Source: an uncultured bacterium
Lineage (GTDB): Bacteria > Actinomycetota > Actinomycetes > S36-B12
Assembly: GCA_903940375.1 (NCBI GenBank)
Contig: CAJAKT010000139.1
Location: forward strand, 1-7,095
Direction: 5' to 3'
Length of the DNA stretch: 7,095 nt
In this document: positions 1-5,101 of the stretch, one piece after another
How positions within the stretch are numbered: position 1 is the first letter of the stretch
Layout: each line of letters opens with the position of its first letter
Position numbers and translations under genes: made by a program
The notes under the pieces: model-generated
Database searches by the model: none
What the model was told of the DNA's origin: nothing
Seen by the model: the letters and a program-made list of their open reading frames with translations, nothing else

Positions 1-444
1 ATCGTGATCGTGCTGTTCCCGAAGATGACGGCCGGCGGGCATCGCCGCGCGGTCTACGTCGCAACAGGGCTCACCGCACTGGTCGGGCTGGGCATCACCG
101 TCTTCAGCCTGCTCTTCGGCGACCTTGTCGTGCGCATTCTCGGTGGTACGCAGTACACCGAGCTCGGCTCGGAGGTGTGGCTGTTCGCGCTCGAGGGCTC
201 GGCATTCGCCCTCGTCCAGGTGCTGCTCTACGCGCGCCTGGCCACGCAGGACCGCAAGGCGGTGCTCGCGGTGTGGGCCGCGCTCATCGTCCTGGTCGTG
301 GCCGTCGTCGGCTGGCGGCACAACACGCTGGCTGAGATCGTCACGACGGTTGTCGCAGTCTCGCTCGTCCTGACCGTGGCCGGCCTGGTCATGGACCGAC
401 GTCAGGGTCCGAGCATCCCGGTGCCGATCGAGTCAGCGGAGTAG
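1..444 (+). CDS. Polysaccharide/oligosaccharide flippase, C-terminal part (5' end outside window)
   Basis: The reading frame is open from the first base and ends at TAG 442-444, so only about the last 147 residues are present. They form four hydrophobic helices (roughly residues 19-39, 57-77, 84-101 and 108-129) joined by short Arg/Lys-rich loops, followed by a hydrophilic tail. The segment begins with an LFPKM motif followed by a basic loop. That motif and helix pattern resemble the C-terminal half of the MATE/MOP-superfamily flippases (Wzx or polysaccharide biosynthesis proteins), which move lipid-linked sugars across the plasma membrane. The assignment rests on this pattern, since no catalytic motif is expected in the family. 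A MurJ-type lipid II flippase or another multidrug/oligosaccharidyl-lipid exporter remains possible. The next gene starts 13 nt downstream, so the two are probably co-transcribed. Confidence 0.68.
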   Translation: MVIVLFPKMTAGGHRRAVYVATGLTALVGLGITVFSLLFGDLVVRILGGTQYTELGSEVWLFALEGSAFALVQVLLYARLATQDRKAVLAVWAALIVLVVAVVGWRHNTLAEIVTTVVAVSLVLTVAGLVMDRRQGPSIPVPIESAE

Positions 445-457
445 ATGGGAGGCGTGC

Positions 458-1570
458 GTGTCGCAGGAGGTGAGCACTGACGACCTGCCCCGACGTCCCC
501 GGTGGCGCATGCCGTTCATCATCATCGTGTCGGTGCTGGCTGTCGCTGTGGTGGCGGTGGCCGGCGTGGTCGTCGGTCGAATGACGGCTCCCGGTCCCGA
601 CATCGTCGTCACGTCGGGCCCTGTGCTGGAGGAGTCGCCCGGTGCGGAGCCATTGCCTGTGGGTGCCTCTCCCGGTGCATTGCCGAGCCTCACGGTGTCG
701 ACGTCGGTGCAGCCGTCGTGGTCGATCGTGCTCACGCCTGACGATGGCCTCGCAGACGAGCCGACCACGGCGAGCGGTTACCGCCTCGTCAAGGCGGGTA
801 TCAGTGCCGGACAGGTGGCGGGCGTGCTCGGCCCGGTATTCGGCGTCGAGGGCGAGCCCGTCGCAGACGGTGACACATGGACAGTCGGGACTGTTGGTGG
901 GCCGCGCCTGACCGTTATGGATGACTCGCGCGTGACGTGGACATTCGACGATGCGTCGGCGAGTGCGCAGCCGGCTGTTGGGCCTCCGATGCCGGCTGAT
1001 CGCGCGATCGAGCTGGCGGGTGCCGTGCTCGGCAGCATTGGCGTGGATACGGGATCAGTTGACTGGCAGGTCGATCGCTTCGCCGACATGACGGTTGTCA
1101 CCGCCTGGCAGCTGGTTGCCGGCGCACGGACGCAGCTGGCCTGGGAGATCGGCTTCGACCCGGCGGGCGCGCTGGTCCGAGCATCTGGGTTCTCTGCGGG
1201 GCTCGAGGAGGTGCCGGGCTACCCGGTTGTCGGTGCCCGTGCCGCCGTCGAACGATCGGGACAGTCGGGCTGGTCGGCCATCGGCCCGACACTCATCGCG
1301 TCCGGTGGCGAGACGGTCGCCTCTGCCTCGCCCTCAGCGAGCCCGTCACCCGATCGACCGGCGATGTCCGTGCCGGTCACGCAGGTGACGGTAACGGGGG
1401 CCGATCTCGCCCTCGCCCAGTACGGGCAGCCCGACGGCAGCGTCCTGTTCCTGCCGGCCTACGTCCTGGCGGGCACCGATGGCTCCCGCTGGTCGCTGCT
1501 CGCGGTCGACGAGCCGTATGTGCAGTTTGTCGACCAGCCGTACCCGACTGCTGCTCCGGCAGCCTCCTGA
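458..1570 (+). CDS. Membrane-anchored extracytoplasmic protein of unknown function
   Basis: I do not recognise this 370-residue protein. A short charged N-terminus rich in Arg (residues 8-17) precedes one strong hydrophobic helix (about 19-40). The remaining ~330 residues are hydrophilic and by the positive-inside rule lie outside the membrane. No Cys follows the helix, so it is not a lipoprotein. After the helix comes a Pro/Ser/Glu-rich linker (43-90). Two Trp- and Gly-containing segments follow (about 105-165 and 180-285), then a low-complexity Ser/Pro spacer (288-300) and a C-terminal piece containing LPAYVL and WSLLAVD. The helix plus repeated beta-rich segments resembles other anchored actinobacterial proteins of unknown role. 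The GTG at 458 is chosen because GGGAGG (447-452) sits 5 nt upstream; an in-frame GTG at 470 overlaps an AGGAGG and is badly spaced. Its place behind a flippase gene hints at a cell-envelope role, which is inference only. Confidence 0.8.
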   Translation: MSQEVSTDDLPRRPRWRMPFIIIVSVLAVAVVAVAGVVVGRMTAPGPDIVVTSGPVLEESPGAEPLPVGASPGALPSLTVSTSVQPSWSIVLTPDDGLADEPTTASGYRLVKAGISAGQVAGVLGPVFGVEGEPVADGDTWTVGTVGGPRLTVMDDSRVTWTFDDASASAQPAVGPPMPADRAIELAGAVLGSIGVDTGSVDWQVDRFADMTVVTAWQLVAGARTQLAWEIGFDPAGALVRASGFSAGLEEVPGYPVVGARAAVERSGQSGWSAIGPTLIASGGETVASASPSASPSPDRPAMSVPVTQVTVTGADLALAQYGQPDGSVLFLPAYVLAGTDGSRWSLLAVDEPYVQFVDQPYPTAAPAAS

Positions 1571-1589
1571 CACTACGGTTGTGCCCTCA

Positions 1590-1674
1590 GGCGAGGTGGC
1601 AGAGCGGCCGATTGCAGGCGCCTTGAAAGCGCCCGTGGGGAAACTCACCGGGGGTTCAAATCCCTCCCTCGCCG
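1590..1674 (+). tRNA. tRNA-Ser (anticodon UGA)
   Basis: The 85-nt sequence folds into a complete class II cloverleaf. The acceptor arms GGCGAGG (1590-1596) and CCTCGCC (1667-1673) pair perfectly, with discriminator G at 1674. The D arm closes with GCA/TGC. The anticodon stem is GGCGC (1617-1621) with GCGCC (1629-1633) around loop CTTGAAA, giving anticodon TGA at 1624-1626, which reads UCA and related Ser codons. A long variable arm GTGGG-GAAA-CTCAC, as expected for serine tRNA, is followed by a T arm with loop TTCAAAT. The 3' CCA is not encoded and must be added after transcription. A TACGGT at 1574-1579 could be the -10 box of its own promoter, though no good -35 is visible; the preceding CDS ends only 19 nt upstream. 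Confidence 0.97.
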
Positions 1675-1708
1675 CTGTTGACGTAGCGAGGGATCCCTCC
1701 CTCGCCGC
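1660..1708 (+). repeat. Direct repeat of the tRNA-Ser 3' end
   Basis: The 16-base string ATCCCTCCCTCGCCGC occurs at 1660-1675, covering the T-stem, 3' acceptor strand and discriminator of the tRNA. It occurs again without mismatch at 1693-1708, 33 nt further on. Duplicated tRNA 3' ends are the usual footprint of site-specific integration into tRNA genes. Here the copies are only 17 nt apart, so nothing can lie between them. The second copy also forms the right half of a hairpin, so a terminator origin is equally possible. Confidence 0.85.
1686..1705 (+). terminator. Terminator-like hairpin downstream of tRNA-Ser
   Basis: GCGAGGG (1686-1692) and CCCTCGC (1699-1705) form a perfect 7-bp GC-rich stem around a 6-nt loop, 11 nt after the tRNA. 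There is an alternative register, the 12-bp palindrome GAGGGATCCCTC at 1688-1699. No T-run follows, which is common for actinobacterial terminators. The stem sequence repeats the tRNA acceptor stem, so it may also compete with or mimic tRNA folding. Confidence 0.5.
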
Positions 1709-1732
1709 GTTAGTGGCGTGCTGGAGATGGCG

Positions 1733-2209
1733 GTGACGATGGCCCGATACGTGGTGCTCATCGTCATCGACATCGCCGTCGTGATCGGGCTGTCCGTGGG
1801 CATCGGTGCCTGGGCGCCCCGTTGGCCTGCGGGCTGGCTGAGCCACGACACCTTCCCGCTGGCACTCATGCCCTGGGAGAAACCGGCCTTCTACCGTCGC
1901 CTCGGGGTGGCGCGGCTGGCCCGACGCCTCCCCGAACTGGGCAGCACATTCGGCGGCGCGAGCAAGACGGAACTGCCCGGCCGCTCGGCTTCCGACCTGG
2001 CCAGGTACCTGCGCGAGGTCCGACGAGCGGAGTGGGTGCACTGGCTGTCCTGTGCCGTCACAATCGTGCTGTTCACCTTCAACCCCTGGTGGCTGGCGCT
2101 GACGTTCGTCGTCGCGGTGACGGTGGGTAACCTGCCCTTCATCCTGGTACTTCGCAACAATCGGCTTCGACTCATACGCATCATCGAGATGGACGGTGGA
2201 CGGACATGA
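1733..2209 (+). CDS. Small membrane protein resembling CrtO-family glycosyl-carotenoid acyltransferase
   Basis: The 158-residue protein has an N-terminal hydrophobic helix (about 6-26), an amphipathic middle and a second hydrophobic region (about 104-140). It carries the order of motifs I associate with glycosyl-4,4'-diaponeurosporenoate acyltransferase (CrtO, about 165 aa in staphylococci). These are a W-E-x-x-x-x-Y segment (48-54), LPELG (66-70), REVRRAEWVHW (94-104), and GN-P-FIL followed by RNNRLR (132-146). In staphylococci CrtO adds a fatty acid to the sugar of a carotenoid at the membrane. No carotenoid gene is visible here, so the true acceptor is unknown and acyl transfer is inferred from family resemblance. 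The GTG at 1733 is chosen because GGAG (1723-1726) lies 6 nt upstream. ATG 1739 (spacing 12), ATG 1727 and GTG 1718 are in-frame alternatives. The stop overlaps the next start as ATGA, implying translational coupling. Confidence 0.72.
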   Translation: MTMARYVVLIVIDIAVVIGLSVGIGAWAPRWPAGWLSHDTFPLALMPWEKPAFYRRLGVARLARRLPELGSTFGGASKTELPGRSASDLARYLREVRRAEWVHWLSCAVTIVLFTFNPWWLALTFVVAVTVGNLPFILVLRNNRLRLIRIIEMDGGRT

Positions 2210-3072
2210 CCACGCAAACGCAGCAGCAGCCATACGGCGTGCGATCGATGGTGGCCGCGCTGGGTCGCGTTGCCGTCCGGCCGCCGTCACCCCGCGGTGA
2301 CTACGTCACAGCGCATTGGGCGCAGCCCCTCGACATCGACCTCCTGCAGGAGCAGCACGCGCGCTTCGTAGCGCTGCTCGAGCGACTCGGCTGTTTCGTC
2401 GAGATCCTGCCGCCGACAGATGACATGCCCGACTCCTGCTTCGTCTACGACCCGGCGTTCGTCGTGCCGAGCGGGGTAATCGAGCTGCGTGGCGCCAAGG
2501 TCGTGCGCGCGGGCGAGCCGCCGCTGCTGACGGTGCAGTTGGAGGACATCGGCGTTCCCGTCGCGGGTCGTCTCACCGCGCCGGCCACCGCCGACGGCGG
2601 TGACATGTTCTGGCTCGACGACGCGACGCTCGCCGTCGGTCGCACCTACCGGACGAATCAAGCGGCACATGACCAGCTGCGGGCGATTCTCGAGCCGATC
2701 GGCGTCACCGTCGAGTCCTTTGACATGCCGCATGACCTGGGCCCGGAGTACTGCCTGCATCTGATGTCCGTGGTCTCGCCGGTCCGCGAGAACCTGGCCG
2801 TGGTCTACGAGCGTCTCGCACCGGTCGCGCTGCTGCAGGCCCTCGCCGCTCGCGGAATCGAGTTCGTGTCCGTACCCGAGGAGGACTACCTGTCGTTGGG
2901 CTGCAATGTGCTCACGATCTCGCCAGGAGTCGTCGTCATCGCCGAGGGCAACGACGCGACGGCCGCGCTGCTGCGCGCCCACGGTGTCGAGGTGCACACC
3001 TATGCAGCAAGTGAGATCAACAAGGGCGAGGGCGGCCCGACCTGCCTGACCCGCCCGATCTACCGGGGCTAG
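2206..3072 (+). CDS. ddaH: Dimethylargininase (N(G),N(G)-dimethylarginine dimethylaminohydrolase)
   Basis: This cytosolic enzyme of the guanidino-group-modifying (pentein fold) superfamily hydrolyses asymmetric dimethylarginine, and usually monomethylarginine, to citrulline plus a methylamine. The 288 residues are close to family length. Visible motifs in order are PDSCFVYDPAFV (75-86), DGGD (130-133), RTNQ (149-152), CLHLMS (183-188) and the C-terminal GGPTCLTRP (276-284). By comparison with known DDAHs, the catalytic set would be Asp130, His185 and Cys280, with no key residue missing. GGTGGA (2195-2200) lies 5 nt before the ATG, which overlaps the upstream stop by 4 nt; an in-frame ATG at 2248 is less well placed. 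Arginine deiminase or amidinotransferase activity cannot be fully excluded, since substrate choice within the superfamily is hard to read. Length and the RTNQ/DGGD pattern favour DDAH. Confidence 0.88.
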   Translation: MTTQTQQQPYGVRSMVAALGRVAVRPPSPRGDYVTAHWAQPLDIDLLQEQHARFVALLERLGCFVEILPPTDDMPDSCFVYDPAFVVPSGVIELRGAKVVRAGEPPLLTVQLEDIGVPVAGRLTAPATADGGDMFWLDDATLAVGRTYRTNQAAHDQLRAILEPIGVTVESFDMPHDLGPEYCLHLMSVVSPVRENLAVVYERLAPVALLQALAARGIEFVSVPEEDYLSLGCNVLTISPGVVVIAEGNDATAALLRAHGVEVHTYAASEINKGEGGPTCLTRPIYRG

Positions 3073-3120
3073 GCCATCGACCTGCGCAGGCGCATCGAGG
3101 CGAGCTACCCAGCCGCCGTA

Positions 3121-3876
3121 GTGCGGCGCTTCTTCGAGCTGGAGATCCTCGACCGGTCGTTCGGCCTTGCGGCCCAGGCGTTTGTCGCCCTGCTGCCACT
3201 GGTGATCATCATCGTTTCGATCTTCGTCACCGACAGCGGCGATGCCATAGCGGAGTCGCTCGGCAACCGGTTCGGACTCGACGGTGCAGCGCGCGCGGCG
3301 ATCCGCGTCCTGTTCGAGCACCCGGGTGTGGCGGCGATCTCGTGGCTGGCCATTTCCATCTCCCTGCTGTCGGCGTTCTCGCTGTCCCGGCGACTGGCCC
3401 GCGCCTACGCGGCGATCTTCGAGGTGACGGCCCTACCTCGCAAGCAGAGTTGGCGGGGGCTCGTGTGGGTCGCCATACAGGTGGCCCTCCTCGTTGCATC
3501 GTCGATGCTCCGCAACCTCCGAGCCGAGAATGGCGCAGTTGTCGCTGCGGTGGTGGTCGTGGCCCTATTGGTGGTGTGGTTCGCCGCCGACGTTGCTGGT
3601 CTGCGCCTGCTCGTGCCCACCGCCGCGATCCGTCTGGTGCTCGCGTCGGCGGCCGTCGCGAATGTCGGCCGGTTCGGCCTGGCGACGTGGGCATACCTGT
3701 ACATGTCCAAGTCGCTGTCTGCGCAAGCAGACCAGTACGGTCCGATCGGCGTGACGTTCGCGCTCTTCACGTACTTGCTGGCCGCCGTCTTGGTCTACCT
3801 TGCGGCGCCCCTCATCGTCACGACGTGGGTCACGTGGCGGGCGAAGGCCGAGCCAGCCGAGCTACTCGCTGAGTGA
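3121..3876 (+). CDS. YihY/BrkB-family six-helix inner membrane protein
   Basis: The 251 residues contain about six hydrophobic helices (16-37, 69-90, 113-130, 138-163, 168-194, 208-237). The pattern matches YihY/BrkB (UPF0761) proteins: an early LAAQAFVALLPLV segment, a loop with SRRLARAYAAIF, and a C-terminal YGPIGVTFALFTYLLAAV stretch where the family usually has Y-G-x-x-G. The molecular function of the family is not established; older names link it to Bordetella serum resistance or to RNase BN, the latter in error. The start is uncertain. GTG 3121 is the only ATG/GTG/TTG in frame after the DDAH stop, has no clear ribosome binding site, and would cut off a basic amphipathic stretch just upstream that looks like protein. 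A CTG at 3082 or ATC at 3076, behind GGGG/AGG at 3065-3073, are non-standard alternatives. The 3' end overlaps the opposing dehydrogenase gene by 15 bp. Confidence 0.75.
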   Translation: MRRFFELEILDRSFGLAAQAFVALLPLVIIIVSIFVTDSGDAIAESLGNRFGLDGAARAAIRVLFEHPGVAAISWLAISISLLSAFSLSRRLARAYAAIFEVTALPRKQSWRGLVWVAIQVALLVASSMLRNLRAENGAVVAAVVVVALLVVWFAADVAGLRLLVPTAAIRLVLASAAVANVGRFGLATWAYLYMSKSLSAQADQYGPIGVTFALFTYLLAAVLVYLAAPLIVTTWVTWRAKAEPAELLAE

Positions 3877-4908
3877 TGCGGTGTCGATGACGAACCGGTA
3901 CTTGACGTCGCTCGCAACAACTCGGTCCCAGGCCTCATTGACCTGCTGAATTGCGATCGTCTCGATATCGCAGCCGAGACCGTGCTCGCCGCAGAAGTCG
4001 AGCATCGCCTGCGTCTGCGGGATGCCGCCGTTGTTCGTGCCGGCAAGCCGGCGGCGTGACGCGATCAGGGTGAACGCGCTGAGGGTCAGCGGCTCGCCGG
4101 GCAGGCCAACCGTCACCAGGGTTCCGTCGAGGTCGAGCAGGCGCATGTACGGGTCGAGGTCTGCGACCGAACTGGCGGTGTTCACGATGAGGTCGAGGGA
4201 GTTGCGTGCCTTCCTCATGGCCGCCCTGTCGCTGGAGAGCACGAAGTTGGTGGCGCCGAGACGGAGGCCGTCCTCCTGCTTGCCGGGTGAATGGCTGATC
4301 AGCGTGACATCCGCACCCATGGCCGCGGCGATCTTCACGCCCATGTGCCCGAGGCCCCCGAGGCCCACGATGCCCACGCGCACGCCCGGGCCGGCCCCCC
4401 ACTCAGCCAGCGGCTGGTAGGTCGTGATGCCCGCACACAGCAGGGGCGCGGCCACGTCGAGGCCGAGGGAGTCGGGCAGGTGCAGGACGTAGTTACTGTC
4501 AACGACGATGTGAGTCGAGTAGCCGCCGTACGTCGGGGTGGTGTTGTCCTTCTCCTTGCCGTTGTACGTCGCCGAGACGTGCCCGGTGCAGTACGACTGC
4601 TGGCCCTGCAGGCAGGCCTTGCACTCGCGGCAGGAGTCGACGTAGCAGCCGACACCGACGCGGTCGCCCGGGGCGAAGGACGACACGTTGCTGCCCACCT
4701 CGGTCACGATGCCAGCGATCTCATGGCCGGGCACCATCGGGAAGATGGACGTAAACCACTCCTCGCGCGCCTGATGGATATCGGAGTGGCAGATGCCCGC
4801 GTACTTGATATCGATGGCGACATCGTCCGGGCCGACATCGCGACGGCTCACGGTGAACGGCGCGAGCGGTGCGTTGGCGGAAAGTGCGGCGTAGGCGCGG
4901 ACGTCCAT
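3862..4908 (-). CDS. Zinc-dependent NAD(P)-linked alcohol dehydrogenase, cinnamyl-alcohol/YahK type
   Basis: This 348-residue medium-chain dehydrogenase would interconvert aldehydes and primary alcohols in the cytosol. Catalytic zinc ligands are Cys40 (in GICHSDIH), His62-Glu63 (PGHE) and Cys158 (LLCAGIT). The structural zinc lobe is Cys93, Cys96, Cys99 and Cys107. The Rossmann motif GLGGLGH is at 182-188. It is followed by SHSPGK (205-210), a Ser/Lys pattern that in the CAD/YahK group marks NADP(H) preference. The highly similar CAD-like bacterial enzymes reduce a broad range of aldehydes, so the natural substrate cannot be named. The ATG at 4908 has GAGGAG 6 nt upstream (plus-strand 4915-4920) and begins at the normal family N-terminus. 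The frame stays open upstream to 4995, but that part is translated tandem repeat. The gene lies downstream of the aroE-like gene on the same strand, separated by a strong inverted repeat, so it is probably transcribed from its own promoter. Confidence 0.93.
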   Translation of the reverse strand: MDVRAYAALSANAPLAPFTVSRRDVGPDDVAIDIKYAGICHSDIHQAREEWFTSIFPMVPGHEIAGIVTEVGSNVSSFAPGDRVGVGCYVDSCRECKACLQGQQSYCTGHVSATYNGKEKDNTTPTYGGYSTHIVVDSNYVLHLPDSLGLDVAAPLLCAGITTYQPLAEWGAGPGVRVGIVGLGGLGHMGVKIAAAMGADVTLISHSPGKQEDGLRLGATNFVLSSDRAAMRKARNSLDLIVNTASSVADLDPYMRLLDLDGTLVTVGLPGEPLTLSAFTLIASRRRLAGTNNGGIPQTQAMLDFCGEHGLGCDIETIAIQQVNEAWDRVVASDVKYRFVIDTASLSE

Positions 4909-4922
4909 CGGGTACTCCTCGG

Positions 4923-4989
4923 ATCGGGGCGGGACCAGTGCATCGGGGCGGGACCAGTACATCGGGGCGGGACCAGTACATCGGGGCGA
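4923..4989 (-). repeat. 19-bp tandem repeats directly upstream of the alcohol dehydrogenase RBS
   Basis: Three full 19-bp units (4923-4941, 4942-4960, 4961-4979) and a partial fourth (4980-4988) lie head to tail. The minus-strand unit is GTACTGGTCCCGCCCCGAT. Units two and three are identical, and the one nearest the gene differs by one base (GCAC for GTAC). The array ends 2 nt before the GAGGAG ribosome binding site. The period is close to two helical turns, so a regulator could bind all copies on one face of the DNA, or the copies could act in the 5' untranslated RNA. Operator function is inference; the repeat itself is directly visible. Confidence 0.95.
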
Positions 4990-4993
4990 TGCC

Positions 4994-5020
4994 ATTGTGT
5001 CAGGCAGTCGGCCGGTCTAA
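4994..5020 (-). promoter_or_regulatory. Possible promoter for the alcohol dehydrogenase gene
   Basis: On the minus strand CACAAT (4999-4994) could be a -10 box and TTAGAC (5020-5015) a weak -35, 15 nt apart; shifting to GTTAGA gives 16. It lies between the inverted repeat and the tandem repeats, where a promoter would be expected. If it is real, transcription would start near 4987 and the 19-bp repeats would be transcribed as leader RNA. Both boxes are poor matches, so this is a weak prediction. Confidence 0.3.
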
Positions 5021-5093
5021 CCCCCGCCGAGTGGCCAGTTGTGGGGGTCGGAGCGCCCGATTCAACCCCCACGACTGGCCACTCGGCGGGGGT
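5020..5093 (-). terminator. Long inverted repeat with 29-bp arms, probable terminator or palindromic element
   Basis: Arms 5020-5048 and 5065-5093 are reverse complements over 29 bp with one mismatch, which is a G-U pair in RNA. They are separated by a 16-nt loop (5049-5064). The hairpin starts 8 nt after the stop of the aroE-like gene, where a terminator would sit, but the stem is far longer than needed and no T-run follows. Each arm also begins with ACCCCC, ends with GGGGGT and centres on TGGCCA, so each arm is itself a loose palindrome. That structure suggests a dispersed REP/BIME-like element or a pair of protein-binding sites that also stops transcription. Confidence 0.85.
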
Positions 5094-5101
5094 GGTTTGG
5101 C

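Noticed and set aside
1..444. Firm identification as MurJ
   Set aside because: Only the C-terminal four helices are present and none of the MurJ-specific N-terminal residues can be seen.
1346..2290. 314-codon minus-strand open frame through the tRNA region
   Set aside because: It runs straight through the tRNA-Ser gene and the CrtO-like gene; its composition is that of an antisense shadow.
2287..3321. 344-codon minus-strand open frame across the DDAH and YihY genes
   Set aside because: It covers two genes with clear family motifs on the other strand, and its composition (Arg, Asp, Gln, Glu-rich, no motifs) is that of a shadow frame.
1590..3876. Integrated genomic island starting at the tRNA-Ser
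   Set aside because: No integrase, no distal attachment copy in view, and both copies of the tRNA end lie on the same side 17 nt apart.
4923..4989. CRISPR array
   Set aside because: The units are directly adjacent with no spacers, and 19 bp is too short for CRISPR repeats.
4909..4995. Upstream start at 4995 for the alcohol dehydrogenase
   Set aside because: The added 29 residues are translated 19-bp repeats; the ATG at 4908 has a strong ribosome binding site and fits the family N-terminus.
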